A stretch of 44,443 nt of DNA, from contig SZPG01000016.1 of NCBI GenBank assembly GCA_030263595.1, forward strand, positions 1-44,443, given 5' to 3'. The position numbers and the translations under genes were made by a program. This DNA is from Chloroflexi bacterium CFX6 (lineage in GTDB: Bacteria; Chloroflexota; Anaerolineae; Anaerolineales; Villigracilaceae). The notes below the pieces were generated by a model that made no database searches, was not told the DNA's origin, and saw only the letters and a list, made by a program, of their open reading frames with translations. This document shows positions 8,631 to 16,508 of the stretch, piece by piece; positions within the stretch are counted from its first letter, which is position 1, and each line of letters opens with the position of its first letter.

Positions 8631-9824
8631 TCATACTCCCAGGGCTTCCGCCAGCAGTTCGGCGATGTCGCGCACCTTCAACGCTTCCGCGCCGGGCAAG
8701 GTCTTCGCCGCATCTTCGAAGCGCGGCGTCTCGTAGGGACAAGCCACTGCAAGCACATCTGCATTGGCTGAAATCGCCTCGCGCACGCGCCAATCCGAGA
8801 GCCGCACGTGCGCCTTTTCCCATTGGAAGCCGTCCAGCCACATCCCGCCGCCCCCGCCTCCGCAGCACAGGCTGTTGGCGTGGTTGTGAGTCATCTCCAC
8901 CAGTTCGATGCCGGGGATGGCGCACAACAGATCGCGCGGCGGATCGAAGACCCCATTTGCGCGACCGAGATAACACGGATCGTGATAAGTGACTTTGGCG
9001 CTGATCTGCTTTTTCATCAGCAGTTTCAGTTGGTCTATGCGTTCCGCCAGAAATTCGGTGTAATGCTGGACGGGATATTTGATACCCAGCGCGGGATATT
9101 CGTTTTTGAGCGCGTTGTAGGCGTGCGGATCGGTGGTGACGATCTTATTGAATTGATATTTGCCGAAGACCTTCCCGTTCTTCTCCGCCAGCATCTCGAA
9201 CAGACCGCGTTCTCCCGCCAATCGTTGCGAATCGCCGTCGCTGGATTCGTCGGGACCGAGGATCCCAAAGTCCACGCCGAGCGCGTTCAAGACCCGCGCC
9301 AATGCCTTCGTCGCCGTTTGCACGCGCGGATGATACGAAGCGTAATCGCCGACGAACCACAACACATCCACCGGCTGTTTGTGCTTCGCCATGATCTTCA
9401 CTTCCGGCTGAATGCCGAGAGCCCAATCCGCCCGTTTGCGCGGCGATTCGCCGAGCGGGTTGCCGTACCTTTGGGAGTTGGCTAACGCGCTCTGCAATTC
9501 CGCGGGAACATTGCCCGCCAGCAACAGTTCCTCCTTGATGCTGGTCATCAAGCCGGGCGTGAGCGGCACTTTGGATGGACAGACCGCAGTGCAGGCGTAA
9601 CACGAGACGCACATCCAGACCGTATCCGTTTCCAGCACCTTGTTGATGCGCTCCGCGCGCATCATCGCGATCATGCGGCTGGGCGGATAGAGCATCAAAT
9701 AACCAAACGGACAGATCCCGCTGCAATTTCCGCATTCGAGACATAGCCTCAGCCTTTCCCCGTCCGGGACGGCTTCGAGGACTTTGGTTTCAAAGGAACG
9801 CTCTGCGACTTGAGTGGCATTCAT
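8631..9824 (-). CDS. Soluble HdrC/HdrB-fusion (HdrD-like) Fe-S protein
   Basis: The 397-residue protein carries two ferredoxin motifs near the N-terminus (CLECGNCSGICP and CVSCYACTAVCP), followed by two CCG-type domains including DPCYLGRANG and LCCGGGGGGMW. There are no membrane helices. It resembles the C-terminal half of the membrane oxidoreductase at 4938-6929, so the operon holds a soluble and a membrane-anchored version of the same Fe-S module around etfBA. It probably exchanges electrons with EtfAB. ATG 9824 follows GGAGGCAATCC and is the first gene of the operon as seen here. Confidence 0.87.
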   Translation of the reverse strand: MNATQVAERSFETKVLEAVPDGERLRLCLECGNCSGICPFGYLMLYPPSRMIAMMRAERINKVLETDTVWMCVSCYACTAVCPSKVPLTPGLMTSIKEELLLAGNVPAELQSALANSQRYGNPLGESPRKRADWALGIQPEVKIMAKHKQPVDVLWFVGDYASYHPRVQTATKALARVLNALGVDFGILGPDESSDGDSQRLAGERGLFEMLAEKNGKVFGKYQFNKIVTTDPHAYNALKNEYPALGIKYPVQHYTEFLAERIDQLKLLMKKQISAKVTYHDPCYLGRANGVFDPPRDLLCAIPGIELVEMTHNHANSLCCGGGGGGMWLDGFQWEKAHVRLSDWRVREAISANADVLAVACPYETPRFEDAAKTLPGAEALKVRDIAELLAEALGV

Positions 9825-10136
9825 GGATTGCCTCCAATCGGTTTTGTTTCAAGGACGATTACTGTCAGGGATACAAAACGTCATAGGTTCCGCGTTCGGA
9901 TCGCGCCCCGAATCGTGGAACTTTCGTTGCCTCGATGTTGAACGGCGCAACAGGGCGTATCTCCCCTCACAGATAAATCCCGCCCGGACCCGTTCGCCTT
10001 CGAATGGAGCATAAGCGCCTCCACGTCTTGCAACTACACCTGTCATTCCGCGTCGAAACGACAGTCAACGCCATGCCTGCTCGGTACGACAAAGTCGCCC
10101 ATTTGCAGGAAAATGGACACCCCCTTAGTCATTGTT

Positions 10137-10152
10137 TGTGATTTCATTCACA
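10137..10152. promoter_or_regulatory. CRP/FNR-family binding site
   Basis: TGTGATTTCATTCACA is a perfect TGTGA-N6-TCACA dyad matching the CRP-type consensus. It lies about 313 bases upstream of the first gene of the Hdr/Etf operon, in a 620-base gap. A second site of the same form lies upstream of the octahaem cytochrome gene (21153-21168), suggesting a shared CRP/FNR-family regulator. That regulator is not encoded in this window. Confidence 0.6.
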
Positions 10153-10232
10153 GGTTCTAGTACTGAATGTCATTACCTGCAAAGTAAATCGTCACAAGAG
10201 TAGGAAACGGAAAACAGGAACCGGTTCGAGGG

Positions 10233-10276
10233 TCCAAAAAAGAAACGGGACGCGCCCTCCGTTGGACGCATCCCGT
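10233..10276 (-). terminator. Rho-independent terminator of the cytochrome/regulator block
   Basis: On the minus strand a 10-bp stem (ACGGGATGCG paired with CGCGTCCCGT, one G-T pair) with a 12-base loop is followed by TTCTTTTTT. It lies about 170 bases beyond the stop of the small membrane protein gene and would end transcription of the block coming from 13-10 kb before the Hdr/Etf operon. Confidence 0.8.
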
Positions 10277-10358
10277 TCATCCCGGTCTTCGTCTTGTCTT
10301 CGCCCCGTTCCCCTCGCGACCCATCGAGCCGATTTGGCTCACGTGCAATTTGTACGCT

Positions 10359-10423
10359 GACGTTACACCTGCCCTGGCGGGCGGTGCCAGGGGAGAACGT
10401 CCGCTACGCAAAATCAATTTTGC
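10359..10423. repeat. Nested palindromes downstream of the small membrane protein gene
   Basis: An outer stem GACGTT/AACGTC (10359-10364, 10396-10401) encloses a 7-bp GC-rich hairpin CCCTGGC/GCCAGGG (10372-10378, 10386-10392). It is followed by GCAAAAT/ATTTTGC (10408-10423). Together they form a structured 3' region before the real terminator; this may be a dispersed repeat. Apart from this, the CRP/FNR site and the terminator, the 9825-10445 gap shows no convincing gene. Confidence 0.5.
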
Positions 10424-10445
10424 ACATGCTTTACAGATGAGCCGA

Positions 10446-10733
10446 CTATTTGCCGTTCCGCTTGAACGACTCGGCGGGCTGGCGCACGAATAGGTAGATG
10501 GTGAGCATCACGATCAATCCGATGACCATCCCCAGCACTTCGGGAAAGCGCGCGGCGGTTTCGGCGACCACCCCGCGTCCGCCGGCCGTTATGCTGCGAC
10601 CAAACTCCATGAGCGACTGCGCGATCTGGCTGAAGTGGAGGTCCACATAAGCCACTCCGGCGAGGGCGATGATCGTAAACGGCAGGGCGAGGGCGAAAAC
10701 CCAGAAAACTGCGACAAACGGCGCTTTACGCAT
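10446..10733 (-). CDS. Small two-helix membrane protein, unknown function
   Basis: The 95-residue protein has two hydrophobic helices near residues 6-28 and 65-86 and a short basic C-terminus. I do not recognise a family. ATG 10733 is chosen because AAAGGAGG lies just upstream; a longer frame to 10775 lacks such a site. It follows the LuxR-type regulator gene after a gap holding its own likely promoter (10831-10859), and is followed by a clear terminator. Its place at the end of the cytochrome/regulator block suggests a link to that block, but nothing in the sequence gives a role. Confidence 0.7.
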   Translation of the reverse strand: MRKAPFVAVFWVFALALPFTIIALAGVAYVDLHFSQIAQSLMEFGRSITAGGRGVVAETAARFPEVLGMVIGLIVMLTIYLFVRQPAESFKRNGK

Positions 10734-10830
10734 TGCGGCCTCCTTTCCGTGGTATCCATGAGTCTTTACGCTCATTCACTCAAAGGGTACCCGAAGCGCG
10801 CCGGTATTTCAATAGGAGGCATAAGTCATT

Positions 10831-10859
10831 TTTATACTAGGGCATTAACCCTACTTATA
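10831..10859 (-). promoter_or_regulatory. Candidate promoter with dyad operator in the spacer
   Basis: On the minus strand a TATAAA -10-like hexamer (complement of 10831-10836) lies about 98 bases before the small membrane protein start. The -35-like region near 10854-10859 is weak. Between them is an inverted repeat TAGGG-N6-CCCTA (10838-10853), well placed for repression or activation, perhaps by the adjacent LuxR-type regulator. The link to that regulator is inference. Confidence 0.4.
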
Positions 10860-10907
10860 AACTGCGCTTCGAGAGGGCGCGTACTGGGTTGCGACTTGAA
10901 AATCGCG

Positions 10908-11561
10908 TTACGGCTTGATCAACCCCTTGCGGATAGCGTACTTCACCAGTTCGCTGCGGCTGTGCAATCCCAGTTTGCCCATCAGGTTCTCGCGGTGACG
11001 CGCCACCGTATGCGCGCTGATGCTCAACAGGTTTGCGATCTCGTCGTTGGTCTTTCCGTCCGCCAGCAGGGACAACACCTCCTGCTCGCGCGGCGTCAAC
11101 CCGTTCATCGTCTCTTTCGTCTCCGCCTCGCCGCTCCGGGAAAGAAAATCGCTCACCAGCAGTTTCGCCAGCGATGGATAGATGTACATCTCCCCGCGAT
11201 GCGCGGCGCGGATGGCGGTGATCAGATCGTCCGGGGCGGCGCGCTTTGGCACGTATCCCGACGCGCCCGCCTGGAGCATTTCGAAAAAATACTGCTGATC
11301 CTCGTGAATGGTCAACACGACGACCGCCACGTTGGGATGCGCGTCCTTGATGCGCCGCGTGGCGTCAATGCCCGAAATATCGGGCAGGGTGATGTCCATG
11401 ATCACCACGTCCGGTTCGAGCGTTTTCACAAGGTCCAGCGCCTCCCCGCCTGCGCTTGCCTCCCCCACGATATTCAGATCCGCTTCATTCTCCAACAGCA
11501 TCTGCAAACCCCTGCGGACCACCTCATGATCATCCACCAGGAGCAGACGGATTCTCGCCAT
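10908..11561 (-). CDS. NarL/LuxR-family response regulator
   Basis: The 217-residue protein has an N-terminal receiver with phospho-acceptor in DVVIMDITLPD and a conserved Lys (VPKRA), plus a C-terminal LuxR-type helix-turn-helix (LTPREQEVLSLLADGKTNDE onward, then SAHTVARHRENLMGKLGL). ATG 11561 is the first start that gives a normal receiver N-terminus. It overlaps the upstream sensor kinase by 32 bases, so the two form a cognate pair. Given its position after the multihaem cytochrome genes, it may control that respiratory block. Confidence 0.92.
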   Translation of the reverse strand: MARIRLLLVDDHEVVRRGLQMLLENEADLNIVGEASAGGEALDLVKTLEPDVVIMDITLPDISGIDATRRIKDAHPNVAVVVLTIHEDQQYFFEMLQAGASGYVPKRAAPDDLITAIRAAHRGEMYIYPSLAKLLVSDFLSRSGEAETKETMNGLTPREQEVLSLLADGKTNDEIANLLSISAHTVARHRENLMGKLGLHSRSELVKYAIRKGLIKP

Positions 11562-13011
11562 TCTTCCTCTTCTTAAGCGGCGCAAAAACCTCCACGATCG
11601 TTCCCACGCCCGGCTCCGACACAAATTGGCATTCCCCGCCGATGAGCGTGGAACGTTCGATCATGCCCAGCAACCCCCAGCACGGACGACCGGATTTATG
11701 CAACGTGGCGTCCACGTCGAACCCGTGTCCGGCGTCCTCCACGCGAATTCGAATCTCCTTTTTATCGAACGCCACCAGCACATCCGCCTTGTCCGTCCCC
11801 GCGTGACGGATGACATTCGTGAGACTTTCCTGGACGACGCGGAACAAAACCGTGCGAACGTCAATGGGCAGGTCCGCTTCGTCCCCCCGACTTGAAACTG
11901 TCACCGCCAGCCCGAACCTTTCCCTCACCTCATCCGCATACCAGCGCAACGCCGCGAGCAGGCCGAAATCGTCCAGTTGCGGCGGATGAAGTCCGCTGAC
12001 CAGGTTTTGCAATCCCGAAATTCCCTCGTCCACGACCTCCTGAAGCAGGCGCGCCTGCGCGGTCACCTTCCGGGGCTTCGACGCGTTGCTCGAAATGGCG
12101 CTCAAGCCCAAGCCGAGCGCGGTGAGGGTCTGCCCCAATTCGTCGTGCAATTCCTGAGCGATGCGCTGGCGTTCCAGTTCCTGCGCGCGCACAGTGCGAT
12201 GCAGCAATTCGTCGCGCAGTTCGTCCAGCCGTTTATGTTCCTGCTGCTGAGCTTGTCTCAGACTCTCGATCCGCCGCTGTGTTTCCTCCTCGAACGCCCG
12301 CAGCGACCTGATGATGCCGATCGCCGCGATACAAGCCATGATCGAACGAAACAACTGGACCGGAAACCCGAACCAATCCTGGAAGACATTCGAGTTCAGA
12401 AAGGAGGAGGGGAAGACGTTGCTGGGCGAGACGAAGAGTTGACCGACGCCGCCGTACAAACCAAAAGCGATCGCCGCCGCGACGACGTCCCTTCCATAAC
12501 CTCTCATCCCCGCCTGAAGGAATTTTTGCCGCTGCAATATCAAGCCCCATGCCGTGAGCGCCGCGCCGGGGATCGCCAGCGAATACCGCGTGTACACGTC
12601 CAGCGCGACCAGTTTGGCGTCGGCCGGTTCCGTCAATGCGAGCCATGCCAGCCCGACGATCCAGATCGCCGAAACGACCCAGATCATCCGCCAGGACAAC
12701 GCCGTCCGTGCGGGACCGGCGATCAACCTCGCGCCGAACGAGATCAGGAACAGGAACGAAACGGCAAGGAGCAGAACCCGTATGGGACCGATGTATTGAT
12801 ACAGGAATGATTCCTGGAGTTGAGGATGGATGAGCAGGAACATCTCGATCCATTCATGCCCCCCGTGGATCAACCCAAAGCCCGCCAGCGAACGCAGGGC
12901 GCGCGCAAAGTCCAGTTCGGAAGAGCGGTCCACCTCCAACAGCACAGCCAGCCCCATGCTGAAAAAGGACAAGCCGTAGAAGAAGTAGACCGTTATGATG
13001 TCCACGCGCAA
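11530..13011 (-). CDS. NarX-type membrane sensor histidine kinase (HisKA_3)
   Basis: The 493-residue protein starts with about seven membrane helices (residues 5-245), then a coiled-coil stretch and a HisKA_3 domain with the phospho-His in QELHDELGQTLTAL, and a HATPase_c domain with NVIRHAG, VEDAGHGFDV and WGLLGMIER. The start is TTG 13011 (AAGG upstream); GTG 13005 is an alternative. No classic ligand domain is present, so the signal may be sensed in the membrane, for example through quinones (inference). It overlaps the LuxR-type regulator by 32 bases and follows the cytochrome b-c fusion gene after 92 bases. Confidence 0.88.
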   Translation of the reverse strand: MRVDIITVYFFYGLSFFSMGLAVLLEVDRSSELDFARALRSLAGFGLIHGGHEWIEMFLLIHPQLQESFLYQYIGPIRVLLLAVSFLFLISFGARLIAGPARTALSWRMIWVVSAIWIVGLAWLALTEPADAKLVALDVYTRYSLAIPGAALTAWGLILQRQKFLQAGMRGYGRDVVAAAIAFGLYGGVGQLFVSPSNVFPSSFLNSNVFQDWFGFPVQLFRSIMACIAAIGIIRSLRAFEEETQRRIESLRQAQQQEHKRLDELRDELLHRTVRAQELERQRIAQELHDELGQTLTALGLGLSAISSNASKPRKVTAQARLLQEVVDEGISGLQNLVSGLHPPQLDDFGLLAALRWYADEVRERFGLAVTVSSRGDEADLPIDVRTVLFRVVQESLTNVIRHAGTDKADVLVAFDKKEIRIRVEDAGHGFDVDATLHKSGRPCWGLLGMIERSTLIGGECQFVSEPGVGTIVEVFAPLKKRKNGENPSAPGG

Positions 13012-13103
13012 TCTGCCTTATAGAAAATATCTGATTACCTTACGCTCTTAAAAATGGGTCGCGCTTTTCCGGGCATTTCCTCGAATTTTATTTTCGATAA
13101 AGT

Positions 13104-14372
13104 CTACTTTTCCAGTCCTCCGGCGTTGATCCATTCGGCGATGAGGTCGAGTTCTTCGGGGGTCAACTCCGCGTAGGTATGCCCACCGCTTTGGAACTTG
13201 GAGATCAGCAGACTGTTCGCCGCGTCGCCCGCAACGAAGAGGGGACCCGACGCGCCGCCATTCGATGCGTCCGCATAAGTAGAGAGGTTCAATCCGCCGG
13301 ACGCCAAAGACCCATGACAGGTCAGGCATTTTTCGGCAAGCAGCGGACCGATCCGTCCATCCCACGTGAGGTCGCCAGCGGATTCCGCTGCGGGGGTGGG
13401 TGAAGGCTCCTCGGAGGCCAGAACAGGTTCCGTCGCGGTGGGAAGCGGGGTTTCCGTCGGCGAGGGAGTCGGGGTGAAGGTCAGCGTCGGCGTGGGAGTC
13501 AAAGTCGGGGTGGAAGTCTGCCTCACAAAGGCTGGCGCGGTTTCGCCCAGAATGGGATCGGTGATGGCGGTGGTCTCGTAGCCGACGAAGAAATAAAACC
13601 CATAACTGAACAAAGCCAGGATGGCGATGGCAATGGGCGTGTAGATCTTTTGCCGTTTTTTGACGACGTCCGCCGGGATCGATTCGCGGCGCTTCCCGGA
13701 TTCGATCGCCGCCAGTTCAGCCGGATGTTCGTGTTCCATCTCTTCGCGGGTGAGCGCGCCGGTGAACATGCTCTTGTTGAAGTGTTTGACGTGGACGTGG
13801 TAGAAGTGCCAGATAATGATCGCCAGCACAGCCAGCAGAGCCTCCCCGCCGTGCGCGGCTTTGGAGGCAGGCACCGCCTCGCCCGGCAGGAAGCGCAGCG
13901 TGGAGATCGGGTTCCACATCATGAAGCCGGTCAATCCCATCACGATGGTCCCCCAGATGAGCGCCAGGTATTCCGCCTTCTCGGCGTAGGTGTATCGCCC
14001 GTAATATGCCTTGTGTTTCTTTTGCCCGATGTAATATAGAACGTCGTGCCATACGTGTTTGAGGTCGTCAATCCACGGGATCATGCTGATGGGGTGTCGC
14101 AGGACCAGCACGCGATACGATACGTCCAGCACGTGAACGATGCTGACGATCATCATCACGATCGCCGAGGCGTGATGGATCTTTCGCGCGGTCTCGATGC
14201 CGTCAACCAGGTTGAAGAACCACACGCTGAACGGAGCGAGCGCATATTTCTGGGTCAAGCCCGTCAGCGCCAGCAGGGTGAACGAGATCATGAAGACGAT
14301 GTGCTGGAGGCGCTGAAGCAGGTCGAAGCGGACGTATTTCTTCGTTTCGGACGTTCGAGGTTTATCGGTCAT
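13104..14372 (-). CDS. Cytochrome b (FdnI-like) fused to a C-terminal monohaem cytochrome c domain
   Basis: The first about 220 of 422 residues are a four-helix cytochrome b like the gamma subunit of formate dehydrogenase. A further helix near 248-268 follows, then a Thr/Pro-rich linker of about 50 residues (TPTLTPTPTLTFTPTP type) and a small cytochrome c domain with one haem site, CLTCHG, near residue 346. Many related domains have a Met-Pro ligand loop near SGGHTYAELTPEE; no Met is present there, so the axial ligand may differ. The start overlaps the upstream nonahaem gene by 11 bases. It probably takes electrons from quinol or the nonahaem cytochrome to an outside acceptor. Confidence 0.85.
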   Translation of the reverse strand: MTDKPRTSETKKYVRFDLLQRLQHIVFMISFTLLALTGLTQKYALAPFSVWFFNLVDGIETARKIHHASAIVMMIVSIVHVLDVSYRVLVLRHPISMIPWIDDLKHVWHDVLYYIGQKKHKAYYGRYTYAEKAEYLALIWGTIVMGLTGFMMWNPISTLRFLPGEAVPASKAAHGGEALLAVLAIIIWHFYHVHVKHFNKSMFTGALTREEMEHEHPAELAAIESGKRRESIPADVVKKRQKIYTPIAIAILALFSYGFYFFVGYETTAITDPILGETAPAFVRQTSTPTLTPTPTLTFTPTPSPTETPLPTATEPVLASEEPSPTPAAESAGDLTWDGRIGPLLAEKCLTCHGSLASGGLNLSTYADASNGGASGPLFVAGDAANSLLISKFQSGGHTYAELTPEELDLIAEWINAGGLEK

Positions 14373-15783
14373 TGGATTTCTCCTCTTCGTCCGACGATTC
14401 CGACTCTGCCGACGGTTCGGGCTCCGCTTCGGGCTGATCCGACTCCTGCGCCGCTTCGAGCGGCGGCGCTTCCTCTTCCTCCGTTTGACCGGGTTCCGAT
14501 TCCCTCTCCGCCCCGGCCGCCATCGGCTCCTCCACCGCTTTCTCTTCCGTCGCGGCCGGCGTTGCCTCGACTGCGCTTTCGGCTGGAACCTCCGCTCCCG
14601 CTTCCACCGCCGCAGGCTTGGGTTTCCTGAAGCGGTTGATTATCATGCGCCCGAAATCCATCGCCACAAGGATCGCCATCGGCGCGAGGACGGCGGGGAT
14701 GAAGAATTTGTAGAACAGATTGACGTAATAAACGATCGGGTATTTTTCGGGCGAGGGGATGTAATGCGACATCCACGAATCCGGGAAATTCGCGGTCGCA
14801 TTCGGGTGGCAGGTCTGGCAGCGCGCCAGCAGGTTTTCACGCGTGGCAAGCCCCTTGTTCGGGTCGTCCGCGCGGGCAATGTCGTGAACGCCGTGGCAAT
14901 CCGTGCAAACCGGTTTGTTCGTCGGCTGGTCGGGGAAGGTTTTATCGAAAATGACGACGGTCGTCCCGTGGAAATCCGCCACGTAGGTGTCCAACACGGC
15001 TGTGGAAAGGCCGTATTTCTTCATCAAGGCGTCGTTCGTGTGACACTGGGCGCACAGGAACGGCGTGCTGTTGCGGAAGGAGGCGGTGGTGGGGCTTTGA
15101 ATGTTGTGGACGCCGTGACAATCAATGCAGGTCGGCACATCGAGGTTGCCTTCCTGAGTCAGGGCGTTGCCGTGGACGCTGTTCTTGTAAGCGTCAAAAA
15201 TGGCGCTGTGACACTGGGCGCACGTCCCCGGAATGCGGAGGCGGGCGTAAGCCAGCAGTTCGCCGGTGTTCCTGTTCGTGAGTCGCTGCTGCGTGTGAGG
15301 GTTGTGGCAATCCGAACACACCGCCGCGTTGTCGTTCCCCGCGGCAAGCGCCTTCTGATGCGCGCTATCCAGCGTCAGGTTGAATTGTTCTTCATGGCAC
15401 TGCTTACAGGACGTGTAATATTTCAACTTCACTTCGCGCAGGGTCTCGGTGGTGCGTTCCGGGTGCGGGAAGGTCCTGATGTCGGAGTGACACGTCACAC
15501 AGTTCAATCCGTTTGCGCCATGCACGCTGATGTTGTACGCGGTGGGGTCAATCGTCAGGCGCAGAATCTCGCCGCTCTTCAACTCGACGCTGAGATTCGC
15601 GTCGGAATGGCAGAACAGGCAGGAACTGTTTTCGATCTGGATGGGCGGGGAGGACGCAACCACCGCTTCATTCCCCGGGCCCGAGCCTGCTTCGGCTTCC
15701 GAAAAAGCGACTCCAAACCCGGCGAGGAGGAGCGCCGTTAATCCCGCCGCCATAACAATAAGGGAGGGGCGCAATCGCATCAC
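14362..15783 (-). CDS. Membrane-anchored nonahaem cytochrome c with acidic cytoplasmic tail
   Basis: The 473-residue protein has an N-terminal signal/anchor (hydrophobic residues 8-28), nine CXXCH motifs (CLFCH, CVTCH, CKQCH, CSDCH, CAQCH, CIDCH, CAQCH, CTDCH, CQTCH), a membrane helix near residue 355-375, and then about 90 residues dominated by Glu, Ala, Pro and Ser. The haem part is a paralogue of the cytochrome at 16505-17614, which lacks this tail. The tail would lie on the cytoplasmic side and has no recognisable fold. Paired with the cytochrome b downstream. Confidence 0.87.
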   Translation of the reverse strand: MMRLRPSLIVMAAGLTALLLAGFGVAFSEAEAGSGPGNEAVVASSPPIQIENSSCLFCHSDANLSVELKSGEILRLTIDPTAYNISVHGANGLNCVTCHSDIRTFPHPERTTETLREVKLKYYTSCKQCHEEQFNLTLDSAHQKALAAGNDNAAVCSDCHNPHTQQRLTNRNTGELLAYARLRIPGTCAQCHSAIFDAYKNSVHGNALTQEGNLDVPTCIDCHGVHNIQSPTTASFRNSTPFLCAQCHTNDALMKKYGLSTAVLDTYVADFHGTTVVIFDKTFPDQPTNKPVCTDCHGVHDIARADDPNKGLATRENLLARCQTCHPNATANFPDSWMSHYIPSPEKYPIVYYVNLFYKFFIPAVLAPMAILVAMDFGRMIINRFRKPKPAAVEAGAEVPAESAVEATPAATEEKAVEEPMAAGAERESEPGQTEEEEAPPLEAAQESDQPEAEPEPSAESESSDEEEKSNDR

Positions 15784-16508
15784 TTCTTCGCTCCTGGCTT
15801 GGCTTTCGTCACGGATCCCCCGGTCAGGCGTTCATACTCCTTTTCGTGAAACGTCCGCATTTCCTCTTCGCTCAACCGACCGGTAAACATGCTCAGATTC
15901 ATCCGCTCCACGTGGACGTGATACACGTGCCACACAATGATAAAGATGGCGATGACGATCGCTTCGGTGCTGTGCGCCAGTTTCGCCGCAGGCACAACCC
16001 CGCCCGGCAGGAAACGGGTGAACTGGACCGGGAACCAGATGATGAGCCCGCTGACGCCCATGATCAAAATCCCGAAGAAGACGAACCAGTACGTAGCCTT
16101 TTGCTCGAAATTATAACGACCGAACTTCGGCTTGTCGTTGCGCAGGAACAGAAGATACTGGAGCATGTGCCAGGCGTCGCGCACGTCCTGCCAGGTGGGC
16201 AAAAGGTCTCCGGGCAATCGCCTCTTTGCCATCAAATAAACGATGCGCCCAAAATGATACAGCGCTTCCAGCATCAGCACGATCGCGGCGATGTGATGGA
16301 TCTGGCGGATCAATTCCACGCGTTCGGGCGTCGAAAGCAGATCCTGGCTGATCGCAAGATCGCGATACTTCTGCGGCAGACCCGTCAACAGCAGGACCAA
16401 TCCGCTCAACAATAAAACGGCGTGTTCCCAGCGCTGGGCGGCGGTAAAGCGCGGGAAGGTTCTTTCGTGTCGGACAGCCTGGGGAGGCGTTTTGGTCTTT
16501 CCGCTCAT
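15780..16508 (-). CDS. Cytochrome b, formate dehydrogenase gamma-subunit type
   Basis: The 242-residue protein has about four membrane helices with conserved histidines (QIHHIAA, WHVYHVHVERMN), the pattern of di-haem cytochrome b subunits that exchange electrons with menaquinone. It is a paralogue of the N-terminal part of the 13104-14372 protein without the cytochrome c extension. It overlaps both neighbours by 4 bases (ATGA type), so it is translationally coupled with a nonahaem cytochrome on each side. Confidence 0.87.
   Translation of the reverse strand: MSGKTKTPPQAVRHERTFPRFTAAQRWEHAVLLLSGLVLLLTGLPQKYRDLAISQDLLSTPERVELIRQIHHIAAIVLMLEALYHFGRIVYLMAKRRLPGDLLPTWQDVRDAWHMLQYLLFLRNDKPKFGRYNFEQKATYWFVFFGILIMGVSGLIIWFPVQFTRFLPGGVVPAAKLAHSTEAIVIAIFIIVWHVYHVHVERMNLSMFTGRLSEEEMRTFHEKEYERLTGGSVTKAKPGAKK

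Noticed and set aside
14485..15741. Plus-strand open frame of 418 codons opposite the nonahaem cytochrome
   Set aside because: The minus strand has nine CXXCH motifs; the plus frame has none of a real protein's features.
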